DNA of 37,806 bases from Mesorhizobium carmichaelinearum. Its GTDB lineage: Bacteria > Pseudomonadota > Alphaproteobacteria > Rhizobiales > Rhizobiaceae. Of this stretch, positions 25,485 through 33,992 are shown piece by piece (the first letter of the stretch is position 1; every line of letters starts with the position of its first letter). The stretch lies in the NCBI RefSeq assembly GCF_900199455.1, contig NZ_FZQR01000043.1, positions 1 to 37,806 of the forward strand, read 5' to 3'. Both the position numbers and the translations under genes were made by a program. The notes under the pieces were generated by a model that saw only the letters and a list, made by a program, of their open reading frames with translations, ran no database searches and was not told where the DNA came from.

Positions 25485-26546
25485 TCAAAGGCGCTGACCA
25501 GTTTGCCGATCGAATAGGTAAATCCTATCGGGATCGAAGCTGATATGAATTATCTCCCCTGGTGCTGCTCGGATCCGCTCTCGAAACACCGCTACGAACT
25601 CTGTTCCTTGAGCGTTGAAAGTTACTTGCGTTTCGGCACCCATCGGTTCGACAACGACGACGGTGGCAGGAAATCCGGTATCGTCGATGCGGACATGCTC
25701 GGGACGCACTCCGAAAACCAAATCTTTCCCATTGGACAAAGACAGGGGAGCGATTGTGGGAATCCGAAGGCCGCGCGCTGTTACGATTGCAGTCTCGCTA
25801 TGTTTAGTAAGAGTGCCGTCAATTAGGTTCATCGCCGGGCTTCCTATGAACTGGGCGACGAAAAGGTTCTGAGGCGAGTCATACAGATCCAGTGGTGCGC
25901 CGACTTGCTCTATGCGTCCACTGTTCATCACCACGATCTTATCGGCCATGGTCATAGCCTCGATCTGGTCATGAGTGACGTAAACCATCGTGGTCTTTAG
26001 TCTCTGATGCAGTTCTTTGATCTCGGTCCGCATCGAAATTCTAAGCTTGGCATCCAGATTCGACAGCGGCTCATCGAAGAGAAAGACCTGAGGCTGCCTT
26101 ACAATCGCTCTGCCCATTGCAACGCGTTGCCGCTGACCGCCTGAGAGCTGTCTTGGATAACGATCCAGCAGACCATCAAGCCCCAAAATTCCGGCCGCCT
26201 GTTTCACGCGATTTTGGATCTCACTTTTGGGAACTCTTTGCAATTTTAAAGCAAATTCCATGTTCTGCGCGACCGTCTTATGTGGATAGAGCGCGTAGCT
26301 CTGAAACACCATTGCAATGTCGCGCTCTTTGGGTGGAAGTTCATTCACTACACGCGATCCGATCGAAATGCTTCCTCCGGATATCAACTCAAGACCAGCT
26401 ATCATCCTAAGCAACGTGGATTTCCCACACCCGGACGGGCCAACTAATACGACAAACTCCCCGTCTTCAATCTCTAGGTCAAGTCCATTAATGACAGAAA
26501 ACTTCCCGTAAGACTTTGTAATTTGGCTTATTGAAACGCTAGACAC
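25485..26546 (-). CDS. ugpC: ABC transporter ATP-binding protein, UgpC/MalK type
   Basis: 353 residues from GTG 26546 with AAGGGA seven bases upstream. All ATPase motifs are intact: Walker A GPSGCGKST, Q-loop MVFQSYALYP, signature LSGGQRQRVAMGRA, Walker B VFLFDEPLSNLDAKL, and H-loop YVTHDQIEAM. The C-terminal regulatory (TOBE/OB) part (about 240-350) is that of the MalK/UgpC group for sugar importers. It is the missing ATPase for the permeases at 19322 and 20262. Its minus-strand promoter at site D carries the shared operator, so importer and ATPase would be regulated together although on different strands. Confidence 0.94.
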   Translation of the reverse strand: MSSVSISQITKSYGKFSVINGLDLEIEDGEFVVLVGPSGCGKSTLLRMIAGLELISGGSISIGSRVVNELPPKERDIAMVFQSYALYPHKTVAQNMEFALKLQRVPKSEIQNRVKQAAGILGLDGLLDRYPRQLSGGQRQRVAMGRAIVRQPQVFLFDEPLSNLDAKLRISMRTEIKELHQRLKTTMVYVTHDQIEAMTMADKIVVMNSGRIEQVGAPLDLYDSPQNLFVAQFIGSPAMNLIDGTLTKHSETAIVTARGLRIPTIAPLSLSNGKDLVFGVRPEHVRIDDTGFPATVVVVEPMGAETQVTFNAQGTEFVAVFRERIRAAPGEIIHISFDPDRIYLFDRQTGQRL

Positions 26547-26644
26547 GGAAATTTCCCTTTATGTTCTAGACTGCGGATGCAGTAATTTAAATGCGCGTCG
26601 GCGGAGGTTCCAAGACCATACTATCATTTTTTCCAGCAAGCCGG

Positions 26645-26709
26645 TTGACCTCAGTCCTAAAAGGCCATAATGTTGATGGAACGCTATTCCAGTTAGAGTG
26701 CCATGTCAA
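26645..26709. promoter_or_regulatory. Operator site D between divergent promoters
   Basis: Plus strand: TTGACC (26645-26650), 17 bases, TAATGT (26668-26673), reading toward the hydratase gene. Minus strand: TTGACA (26704-26709), 17 bases, TAGCGT (26681-26686), reading toward ugpC. Between them TGGAA-N5-TTCCA (26677-26691) is a perfect palindrome and fits the operator's first two half-sites; the third is degenerate (CAT on the minus strand). One bound repressor would cover both start regions. The hydratase start codon is only 12 bases past the palindrome, and the minus -35 box lies inside that gene's first codons. Confidence 0.75.
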
Positions 26710-27470
26710 TCACAGCAGATGAAATCTCATGGGCCATAGCTCAAAAGCTCGTTGCGGCGCACCGTGGCGCTAACCGCGTCATAGTAGATCCATTGACGTT
26801 GGAAGCGCTTAGCCGCGTCCAGGCTTTGAACATCCAGCGTGAAGTCGTCAGAGCATTGGCGGTCCCTGTCGTAGGCTGGAAAGTCGCGGCGTTGCCGGAT
26901 GGAGATCTGATATCTGCACCTATCGTGAAAAACCGGCTTTTGCCGAGCCCAGCATCGATCCGTCCTGCTATCTATGGGCTTGGCGGCGTCGAATGCGAGA
27001 TCGCTTTCCGCTTTGCGAGAGAGCCTGTTCCCGGGCGTGAGGGCTTCAGGAAAGAGCACATTGTTGAAGCCATCGACGGAGCTTGCTCGGCAGTTGAGGT
27101 CGTAGATAGCCGTTGGGCAACAACCTTCTCCACGCCCCGTAATGCGATGATTGCGGACTTGCTTTCCAACGGAGCGCTGGTCGTCGGTTCGGTAAATGGG
27201 AATTGGCGAGATGTAGCTTTCGGAGCACTCGGGGCTCGTCTTGGCATCAACGGACGTACTGTCTGCCAAAGTACGGGCGGCCACCCCGGCGGCGATCTCA
27301 TTGGCCTCCTAGTCATGTTTGCCAACGATTTGCGTAAACAGGGGATTGTCCTCAGACCCGGCGAGATCGTCACGACAGGAAGTTACACAGGTTTTCACAC
27401 GGCAAGTCCTGGTGACGTGATTGTAGCCGAGTTTGATGGCTTCAGTCCCGTTTCGGTAACCTTTCAATAG
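26703..27470 (+). CDS. 2-keto-4-pentenoate hydratase (MhpD/DmpE) family protein
   Basis: 255 residues from ATG 26703. There is little room for a ribosome site because the operator palindrome ends 11 bases before it, so the leader is very short. FAH-superfamily features are present: PVVGWKVAALPDGDL near 55-70, the metal-ligand strand GVECEIAFRFAREPV near 97-110, and VTTGSYTGFHTASPGDVIVA near the end. MhpD-type enzymes add water to 2-hydroxypenta-2,4-dienoate in meta-cleavage pathways; others act as decarboxylases on 4-oxalocrotonate. No ring-cleavage gene is seen here, so a related hydration or decarboxylation of a 2-keto acid is more likely. First gene of an operon with 27494 and 28187. Confidence 0.85.
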   Translation: MSITADEISWAIAQKLVAAHRGANRVIVDPLTLEALSRVQALNIQREVVRALAVPVVGWKVAALPDGDLISAPIVKNRLLPSPASIRPAIYGLGGVECEIAFRFAREPVPGREGFRKEHIVEAIDGACSAVEVVDSRWATTFSTPRNAMIADLLSNGALVVGSVNGNWRDVAFGALGARLGINGRTVCQSTGGHPGGDLIGLLVMFANDLRKQGIVLRPGEIVTTGSYTGFHTASPGDVIVAEFDGFSPVSVTFQ

Positions 27471-27493
27471 TTTAGAGAATAGCGGAGAGAGCT

Positions 27494-28171
27494 ATGCTTT
27501 GCGGTAAGGGGGTGGTGGCCATCTGGAACGGAATAGCCGAGGAGGGGCGTCAGGACTTCTACCAGTGGCACATACACGAACATATGCCAGAGAGGACCGG
27601 CATTCCCGGGTTTCTAAGGGGCCGACGATATCGAGCTGTGGATAAGGAGACTCATCCAGAGTTCTTTACGCTCTATGAAGTCGAGGACTTCGACGTCATT
27701 ACAGGCGAGGAGTATGCTAAACGGCTCAATGCCCCGACGCCTTGGACAAGGCGCGCGACATCGCATTTTCTCAATACGTCGCGCGGGCTGGCGCGCGTCT
27801 CTTCCTCTGAAGGACCTGGTCCGGGCGGCGTTCTTACCACGGTGCGCTTCCACTCTGGGGCAACCGACGACCAGCACACCGCTGGTGAACTGTCACTTTT
27901 TCTGTCCAGAGTTCTGCAGTCGCCACTCATGACGGGGGCACATTTGTGCAAATCCGATGGGGAAGCGACCGGCGTACGTACTGCAGAGAGTCAAGGGCGT
28001 ACGGATTATGACGCTCCGCCCAATTGGTTCATTCTTTTGGAGGCATGCACCGTGGAGGCTTTGGAGGCACCAGTCCAGGCTGTTCTCCAACATTCTGTCG
28101 TACGAAAGGCACAAGTCGGCCGATACCTGCTCGAATACACCCGCTTGAAAACCGACGCCTCGGCCGGATGA
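27494..28171 (+). CDS. Dimeric alpha/beta-barrel-type protein of unknown function
   Basis: 225 residues; CGGAGAGAG precedes the ATG. The N-terminal half reads like an EthD/ferredoxin-like alpha-beta barrel: VVAIWNGIAEEGRQDFYQWH, then IHEHMPERTGIPGFLRGRRY. A second similar half begins near GVLTTVRFHSGATDD, suggesting an internal two-barrel layout. Such proteins are often small lyases, isomerases or monooxygenase accessories in catabolic operons. The pair of His in HIHEHMPER may be functional. It is 23 bases after the hydratase gene and 15 before the FAH-family gene. No precise role can be given. Confidence 0.7.
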   Translation: MLCGKGVVAIWNGIAEEGRQDFYQWHIHEHMPERTGIPGFLRGRRYRAVDKETHPEFFTLYEVEDFDVITGEEYAKRLNAPTPWTRRATSHFLNTSRGLARVSSSEGPGPGGVLTTVRFHSGATDDQHTAGELSLFLSRVLQSPLMTGAHLCKSDGEATGVRTAESQGRTDYDAPPNWFILLEACTVEALEAPVQAVLQHSVVRKAQVGRYLLEYTRLKTDASAG

Positions 28172-28186
28172 GCCTAAGGAAAAATC

Positions 28187-29032
28187 ATGAAACTCTTACG
28201 ATTTGGCCAGCCCGGCTCGGAACAACCAGGATTGCTCGACGAAACCGGTACCATCCGGGATCTTAGTGGTGTTGTTGCGGATATTACCGGCAAGACATTG
28301 TCGCCCGCAGGCCTGGAGATGTTGCGCTCCGTCCCCCCTTCATCGCTACCGCGTGTTGACGGCGATGTTCGTCTTGGGCCCCCGGTCGCTGACATCCGCC
28401 ACTTTATTGCAGTCGGCTTGAACTATACGGATCACGCCATCGAGACCAACACTCCTATTCCGGATGAGCCGGTTATCTTTTCCAAGGCGCCATCATGCAT
28501 TGTCGGGCCAAATGACGATGTTCTGATGCCTCGTGAGGCGCACATGTTGGACTGGGAGGCCGAAGTTGCCGTCGTCATCGGCGAGCATGCTTTTGAGCTG
28601 GCCGAAGAGGATGCGCTTTCGGTTGTGGCGGGCTATCTGATCTGCCACGACGTTTCCGAGCGTCAGTTCCAGATACATCGTGGTGGACAGTGGATCAAAG
28701 GCAAATCGTCGCCAAGCTTTGGCCCGCTTGGACCTTGGCTTGTGACGCCCGACGAGGTCCCAGATCCTCAAAATTTGAACCTTTGGCTCACGGTAAACGG
28801 CGTCACCAGGCAGTCGGGATCGACAGCCAAAATGATCTTTCCTTTCAAATATCTGATCTCATACATCTCTCAGTTCATGGCGCTTGAGCCCGGGGACGTT
28901 ATTACAACTGGCACTCCACCCGGGGTCGGGCTTGGGATGAAACCACCAGTCTTTTTGAGGCCGGGCGACCAGGTGGAGCTGGGCGCTGATGGGCTTGGTC
29001 GGCAAAAGCAAACTGTCGTCCTTCGCAGCTAG
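28187..29032 (+). CDS. Fumarylacetoacetate-hydrolase-family enzyme, diketo-acid hydrolase type
   Basis: 281 residues with AAGGAA upstream. The C-terminal FAH domain is typical: RHFIAVGLNYTDHAIETNTP near 65-84, metal ligands in MLDWEAEVAVVIGEHAF, the lid loop ICHDVSERQFQIHRGGQWIK then GKSSPSFGPLGPWLV, and VITTGTPPGVGLGMKPPVFL. The combination resembles ureidoglycolate-lyase-like and 2,4-diketo-3-deoxy-sugar-acid hydrolases, which cleave a C-C bond to give pyruvate and a hydroxy acid. With the UxaA-type dehydratase and SDR downstream it could complete a non-phosphorylative sugar-acid pathway. The exact substrate is not shown by the sequence. Confidence 0.87.
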   Translation: MKLLRFGQPGSEQPGLLDETGTIRDLSGVVADITGKTLSPAGLEMLRSVPPSSLPRVDGDVRLGPPVADIRHFIAVGLNYTDHAIETNTPIPDEPVIFSKAPSCIVGPNDDVLMPREAHMLDWEAEVAVVIGEHAFELAEEDALSVVAGYLICHDVSERQFQIHRGGQWIKGKSSPSFGPLGPWLVTPDEVPDPQNLNLWLTVNGVTRQSGSTAKMIFPFKYLISYISQFMALEPGDVITTGTPPGVGLGMKPPVFLRPGDQVELGADGLGRQKQTVVLRS

Positions 29033-29103
29033 GATCTGCTTGTCGTCTGATATCGGCAATCAAGGTGCGTCCTCACCAATCATTGTCGTTGTGTGAGTTC
29101 CAA

Positions 29104-29148
29104 TTGACAGCGGTCTCCGACGATAATAGAATGATGTTCCATAAAGAA
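29104..29148 (+). promoter_or_regulatory. Operator site E and promoter of the dapA-uxaA operon
   Basis: TTGACA (29104-29109), 17 bases, TAGAAT (29127-29132) are near-consensus sigma-70 boxes. The operator half-sites AGAAT, TTC and GAA with N4 and N6 spacing (29128-29148) begin inside the -10 box. The first gene starts at 29204. Arrangement is identical to the iclR promoter at site B, including the TAGAAT box. Confidence 0.78.
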
Positions 29149-29203
29149 TGGCATTTGGATTGACGCTAGTAGCCTTAGCGCGAACAACAAACGAGGAAGC
29201 AAA

Positions 29204-30115
29204 ATGAAAGCTAATTGGGCTGGCGTCTTTCCGGCGGTCACGACGAAGCTGCAGGAAAATGGTGATGTCGATCTGCTCGCGACCCAAGGCAGCATTGATC
29301 GTCTCATTCAGAGTGGTGTTTCCGGCATCATTGTTCTCCCGATGTTGGGTGAGAACGCGTCTCTGAAGCTGTCTGAGAAGGAAAAAGTCATTCGATCCGC
29401 TAAGGAAGTTGTCGCTGGGCGTGTGCCGCTTCTTTCGGGTCTTGCCGAGGTGTCGACGGAGGCTGCGGTCGATATGGCGCGCAAGTTCCAGAGCTTCGGA
29501 GCGGAAGGTTTGATGGCCTTCCCAAGCATTGCGTACAAGTCTGACGCTCGCGAGACCTCAGAATGGTACCGGACGCTCGCTGGCGGCTGCGAACTTCCAA
29601 TCATGATCTACAACAATCCGATCTCCTATGGCGTCGATGTGACGCCAGCAATATTGCGCACCCTTGAAGACGTCGATGGGATCGTCTGCATCAAGGAGGA
29701 ATCCGGCGACATCCGCCGCGTCACAGATCTCTACAACGAATTCGGAAATCGGTTTTCTGTATTCTGCGGGGTTGACGATTTGATCCTGGAGAGCCTCGCT
29801 CTGGGGGTGACGGGCTGGGTCTCGGGAATGACGAACGCCTGGCCTGAAGAATGCGTCCGCATCTTTGAACTGGGCCGAGCGGGAAAGTTTGCCGAGGCAT
29901 TGGACTTGTATCGAGTCATGACGCCGGCATTTCATTTGGATACCAGCGTAAAGCTTGTCCAATACATTAAGCTGGCGGAAAATCTTGTCTACGGGGCCCC
30001 CGAATGGACGCGAGCGCCGCGTTTGCCGCTGGTCGGCGAGGAGCGCGAAAAGGTTGTTTCGGTGATCAACAACACCATCGCCTCCCTGAGAAGCCGCAAT
30101 TCGAAGGCAGCATAG
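29204..30115 (+). CDS. DapA-family (dihydrodipicolinate synthase-like) lyase or deaminase
   Basis: 303 residues; GAGGA precedes the ATG. A TIM barrel with Schiff-base Lys164 in GIVCIKEESGDIRRVTDL and Tyr136 in MIYNNPISYG, both expected for class I aldolase/lyase chemistry. The substrate loop is MLGENASL rather than the GTTGE of true DapA, so it is not lysine biosynthesis. The stretch SLALGVTGWVSGMTNAWPEE and the HLDTSVKLVQYIKL segment resemble 1-pyrroline-4-hydroxy-2-carboxylate deaminase (hydroxyproline catabolism), and related enzymes act as sugar-acid aldolases or dehydratases. First gene of the six-gene operon that runs to 35270, under operator site E. Confidence 0.87.
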   Translation: MKANWAGVFPAVTTKLQENGDVDLLATQGSIDRLIQSGVSGIIVLPMLGENASLKLSEKEKVIRSAKEVVAGRVPLLSGLAEVSTEAAVDMARKFQSFGAEGLMAFPSIAYKSDARETSEWYRTLAGGCELPIMIYNNPISYGVDVTPAILRTLEDVDGIVCIKEESGDIRRVTDLYNEFGNRFSVFCGVDDLILESLALGVTGWVSGMTNAWPEECVRIFELGRAGKFAEALDLYRVMTPAFHLDTSVKLVQYIKLAENLVYGAPEWTRAPRLPLVGEEREKVVSVINNTIASLRSRNSKAA

Positions 30116-30138
30116 AGAGCCAGCGGAGGAAACCAACG

Positions 30139-31398
30139 GTGAACATCCCCAGCAAATCGAATGGCCTGGAGGACAGCGACGTGCATCCACTGAGCGGTAT
30201 TCGCGTCCTTGCATTTACTCACTACGCGGCTGGGCCAATTGCGGCGCAATATCTTGGCTCCCTTGGTGCAGATGTCATCAAGATCGAAGCCCCCGCGGGT
30301 GATTATCAGCGCACCGGGATCAAGGAACCGACCGCGGCCGCTGATGCACCCAGCCCTTATTTTCTCGGCATAAACCGCAACCAGCGTTCATTGTCCATCG
30401 ACCTGAAAAAACCAGAGGCCCAAGCAATCATCTGCGAGATGATTTCCGGAGCAGACATCATTCTTGAGAACTTCCGTCCCGGAGTTTTGGATCGCATGGG
30501 TCTGGGCAGTGCCGTGCTTATTGAGAAGCACCCTCGATTGATCTATTGCTCGATCGCAGCTTACGACCCGGCCGGTCCAAGCCGAAACAAGCCGGGTCAG
30601 GATCTCATTATCCAAGCCCTGTCGGGCATCGCCAGTCTTGGCGGGACTGCTGACGGTCCGCCTGTAGCTGCCGGTGCCTACATCGTCGATACTTACACGG
30701 CATCACAGGCAGTCATCGGAATTCAAGCTGCCTTGCGCCAGCGGGACCAGACAGGACGCGGCCAATGGGTTCGCGTGGATATGATGTCTTGTGCACTTCA
30801 TTTGCTGGCCTCTGAATCAAGCTATTCCCTAAACGCGGAGCAGCAGGCAAGTAGAGGCCGCAATGGCATTAGCCACAGTCACCAGCCAGCCCCCTACGGA
30901 ATCTATTCGACCCGCGATGGTGCTATTGCTCTGGTGGCACACCCCATAGCCCTGTCCGACATTGCCGCTGCGCTGGATCTGACCGACCGTATTGTGCCTC
31001 TGCTGGAGGGTAAGGGTGCTTGGACGAAGCGTGACGAGATCGCTGCCATCCTCTCGGAGCGGCTATGTCAGTTGACCAGCGATGATGCACTTTCCCGTCT
31101 TGCGCCTACGGGTATCCTGCTGGCTCCGGTGCGCAGCGTCGAACAAGCGCTGGCAGATCCCGATGTGGCCAGCGAGTTGGTCCGCGAGGTTGAGCACAGC
31201 TACGGAGGTCGCTATCGCGTAGCGCTAGAACCGCTCAAGCTTTCAGGCTCCCCGCTTGTATTCGATCGTCCGGCCCCCGATCTGGGCGAGCATTCCGTCG
31301 AGGTTTTGCGAGAGACTGGCATCAAGCAGGATCGCATTGAATCCTTGATCGCCAGCGGGGTAGTTCGGGTCTCTGACCCCCAAGCCGGCCAGGGTTAG
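30139..31398 (+). CDS. CaiB/BaiF-type class III CoA transferase
   Basis: 419 residues from GTG 30139, chosen because GGAGGA lies eight bases upstream; the frame is open further back into the preceding gene. The family opening IRVLAFTHYAAGPIAAQYLG and GADVIKIEAPAGDYQRT is clear, and the catalytic Asp is in KPGQDLIIQALSGIASLGG near 155-173. Class III transferases move CoA between carboxylic acids (formyl-CoA, carnitine, succinyl-CoA donors). Here one would expect activation of a pathway acid, whose thioester could be the substrate of the acyl-CoA dehydrogenase at 15320; this link is inference. Three bases separate it from the dehydratase gene. Confidence 0.9.
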   Translation: MNIPSKSNGLEDSDVHPLSGIRVLAFTHYAAGPIAAQYLGSLGADVIKIEAPAGDYQRTGIKEPTAAADAPSPYFLGINRNQRSLSIDLKKPEAQAIICEMISGADIILENFRPGVLDRMGLGSAVLIEKHPRLIYCSIAAYDPAGPSRNKPGQDLIIQALSGIASLGGTADGPPVAAGAYIVDTYTASQAVIGIQAALRQRDQTGRGQWVRVDMMSCALHLLASESSYSLNAEQQASRGRNGISHSHQPAPYGIYSTRDGAIALVAHPIALSDIAAALDLTDRIVPLLEGKGAWTKRDEIAAILSERLCQLTSDDALSRLAPTGILLAPVRSVEQALADPDVASELVREVEHSYGGRYRVALEPLKLSGSPLVFDRPAPDLGEHSVEVLRETGIKQDRIESLIASGVVRVSDPQAGQG

Positions 31399-31400
31399 CC

Positions 31401-32948
31401 ATGCAGAGCGATGCCACCCAAAACCGCAATGTCGCTCCCGTGCTGATCCTGCACGATAGCGACAATGTCGCGATCGCAAGACGAATGATAACGCAGGGGA
31501 CGGCATTGGGCGGATCGATTGTCGCTAAAAGCGCGATCCCGGCCGGCCACAAAGTCTCTCTGAGATTCATTGGGGCAGGCGAACCGATCCTTCGCTATGG
31601 TCAGATAATCGGCTTTGCGACAAAAGACATAGATCCTGGCCTCCATGTTCATCTTCAGAACATGGCGCTCGGTGAGTTCGACAAGGACTACGCATTTGGC
31701 GAGGCGGCTCGCCCGACTGAATATACTGACACTCCGCCGACATTCTTGGGTATTCGCCGCCCCGACGGCCGAGCTGCGACACGAAACTACGTCGGAATTC
31801 TCAGCAGTGTGAACTGCAGCAGCCACGTTGCCAACGTAGTGGCCGAGGTTTTCAAGAGAAACCCATTTACCGGCAGCGACCCGTTGGCTGAGTTTCCGAA
31901 TGTGGATGGTGTCGTTGCGCTGACCCACAAGACTGGTTGCGGCATGACGGGCGGTGAGCCACTGAATGTCCTGCGCCGTACCCTGGGTGGCTACGCGCGA
32001 CACGTCAATTTCAGCCATGTCATCGTTCTGGGATTGGGCTGCGAGGTCAACCAGATCGGTGGTCTGCTCGAGGATCAACGTCTGGCAGGACGGGTGCGCA
32101 GCATGGACATTCAAGCCATGGGTGGCGCCAAGAAAACCGTGGCTGCCGCGGTTGAGTTTGTCCGGGATGTATTGAAGGAATCGAACCAGGTTACACGGGA
32201 ACCCATTCCCGCGAGCGAACTCATTGTCGGGCTGCAGTGCGGAGGGTCAGATGGCCTTTCAGGAGTCACCGCGAATCCAGCATTGGGAGCCGCCAGCGAT
32301 ATTCTCGTGCGGCACCGCGGTACAGTGATCCTCTCCGAAACGCCTGAAACCTATGGCGCCGAGCATCTGCTGACTCGACGGGCCGTTTCTCGCGAAGTGG
32401 GCGAAAAGCTGATCGCTCTAATGGAGTGGTGGGACGCGTACTTCAAACGGGAGGGTGCCGTTATGAACGACAACCGCTCCCCGGGAAATATGGCTGGCGG
32501 AATAAGCACCATCGTCGAGAAGTCGCTGGGAGCAATGGCCAAAGGCGGCACAACAAACCTGGTGGATGTCGTGAAATATGGTGAGGCCGTCAAAAGCTCT
32601 GGCTTGGTATTCATGGATACCCCTGGCTACGACCCGGTGTCGGCGACAGGTCAAGTAGCTGGAGGTGCGAACCTCATATGCTTCACCACTGGGCGAGGCA
32701 GTGTGTTTGGCTGCAAGCCCGCACCCTCCATCAAACTGGCATCCAATACGGCCATGTACGAGCGCATGAAGGACGATATGGATGTCAATTGCGGCGAGAT
32801 CCTCAGCGGGGGCGAGTCCGTCGAAGAAAGCGGAAAGCGAATTTTCGATTTGATCCTGCGCGTCGCCTCGGGGGAGCGTACCAAAAGCGAAGAGTTCGAT
32901 TTTGGTGCGGACGAATTCGCGCCCTGGGTTCTGGGGGCGACGGTCTAG
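31401..32948 (+). CDS. UxaA-family altronate/galactarate-type dehydratase
   Basis: 515 residues, full length with both parts of the family: an N-terminal SAF domain (about 12-95) and the large GD_AH catalytic domain. Conserved blocks are intact: TRNYVGILSSVNCSSHVAN, LTHKTGCGMTGGEPLN, VIVLGLGCEVNQIGGLL, LQCGGSDGLSGVTANPALG, DNRSPGNMAGGISTIVEKSL and TTGRGSVFGCKPAPSIKLAS. Relatives are iron-dependent dehydratases that turn aldonic or aldaric acids (altronate, galactarate) into 2-keto-3-deoxy acids. No uronate isomerase or KDG kinase is nearby, so it does not look like a standard galacturonate pathway. Its product would suit the SDR (33985) and the FAH-type hydrolase (28187). Confidence 0.92.
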   Translation: MQSDATQNRNVAPVLILHDSDNVAIARRMITQGTALGGSIVAKSAIPAGHKVSLRFIGAGEPILRYGQIIGFATKDIDPGLHVHLQNMALGEFDKDYAFGEAARPTEYTDTPPTFLGIRRPDGRAATRNYVGILSSVNCSSHVANVVAEVFKRNPFTGSDPLAEFPNVDGVVALTHKTGCGMTGGEPLNVLRRTLGGYARHVNFSHVIVLGLGCEVNQIGGLLEDQRLAGRVRSMDIQAMGGAKKTVAAAVEFVRDVLKESNQVTREPIPASELIVGLQCGGSDGLSGVTANPALGAASDILVRHRGTVILSETPETYGAEHLLTRRAVSREVGEKLIALMEWWDAYFKREGAVMNDNRSPGNMAGGISTIVEKSLGAMAKGGTTNLVDVVKYGEAVKSSGLVFMDTPGYDPVSATGQVAGGANLICFTTGRGSVFGCKPAPSIKLASNTAMYERMKDDMDVNCGEILSGGESVEESGKRIFDLILRVASGERTKSEEFDFGADEFAPWVLGATV

Positions 32949-32969
32949 GCCTACAAGAAAGCATAAAAG

Positions 32970-33992
32970 ATGAAGATCGTTTACTCGGATGGCCACCGCA
33001 GCCATAATCCGCAGACATTCATTCATCGCGGCCGGCTGGTCGAAAGCCCCGAGCGGCCGGAGCGTGCAGACCTGTTGCTCTCGGCAGCAATCGCCGCAGG
33101 ACATGAGACGCTGAAGGCAAATCAAACGGACGCGTCAATGCTGACTCGCGTGCACACGGCGCGCTATCTCGATTTTCTGGAAAATGGCATCAATGACTGG
33201 CGGGCCCTGCCCCATGCCGGCCCGGAAATCGTACCCAACACGCACCCCAACCGTTTTGCGTCGCACTATGCGAGCCATATCGTGGCACGCGCCGGCTTCC
33301 ATCAAGCTGACACAGCCTGCCCCGTTGGCCGCGGAACCTGGGCAGCAGCTCGATCCAGTGTCGACATTGCCCTCAACGTCGGTGATCTGATTGCACGTGG
33401 CCAGAGCCGAGCATATGGGCTTTGCCGCCCGCCCGGGCATCACGCCTGTACGGAAATGGCTTGGGGGTTTTGCTACCTCAACAATGTGGCGGTGCTGGCG
33501 GAGTCCATGCGGACAGCAGGCGCGGAACGCGTCGCAATTCTGGACATCGATATTCACCATGGGAACGGCACCCAGCAGATATTCTATGATCGCCCCGACG
33601 TTCTCACCATATCGGTTCATGCTGATCCAGACGGATTTCCGGTGTTCTTCAGTGGCTATGCAGACGAAATTGGCTCGGGTGCCGGAGAAGGTTTCAATCT
33701 CAATCTACCGCTGAGGCATGGCAGCGATAATGCAGCTTTCGTCGATGCAATTGCGGTGGGCATGCGAAAGATAGGGGATTTCGGACCGGATGTCCTGCTG
33801 GTTTCACTCGGCCTCGATGCCTACCGCGGCGACCCACTCAGTGTGTTTGATGTCACCACCGACGGGTTTCGCCAGGCGGCTGAGACTATTGGGGCATTCG
33901 TCAAACCGATCGCTATCCTGCAGGAGGGTGGTTACCCGTGCCCCGAACTTGGAGACAACCTTGTCGCATTTCTAGGAGCTATAGATGAATAG
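32970..33992 (+). CDS. Histone-deacetylase-fold amidohydrolase, acetylpolyamine type
   Basis: 340 residues. The zinc and charge-relay motifs are complete: AYGLCRPPGHHACTEMAWGF (His157-His158), the metal ligands in LDIDIHHGNGTQQIFYDRPD (Asp194, His196), VSLGLDAYRGDPLSVF with the third Asp, and a C-terminal ILQEGGYPCPELGDN. This matches acetylpolyamine amidohydrolases, which remove acetyl groups from acetylated amines. In this operon it may deacylate an N-acetylated substrate or intermediate before deamination. A weak ribosome site precedes the ATG. The gene overlaps the next one by eight bases. Confidence 0.92.
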   Translation: MKIVYSDGHRSHNPQTFIHRGRLVESPERPERADLLLSAAIAAGHETLKANQTDASMLTRVHTARYLDFLENGINDWRALPHAGPEIVPNTHPNRFASHYASHIVARAGFHQADTACPVGRGTWAAARSSVDIALNVGDLIARGQSRAYGLCRPPGHHACTEMAWGFCYLNNVAVLAESMRTAGAERVAILDIDIHHGNGTQQIFYDRPDVLTISVHADPDGFPVFFSGYADEIGSGAGEGFNLNLPLRHGSDNAAFVDAIAVGMRKIGDFGPDVLLVSLGLDAYRGDPLSVFDVTTDGFRQAAETIGAFVKPIAILQEGGYPCPELGDNLVAFLGAIDE

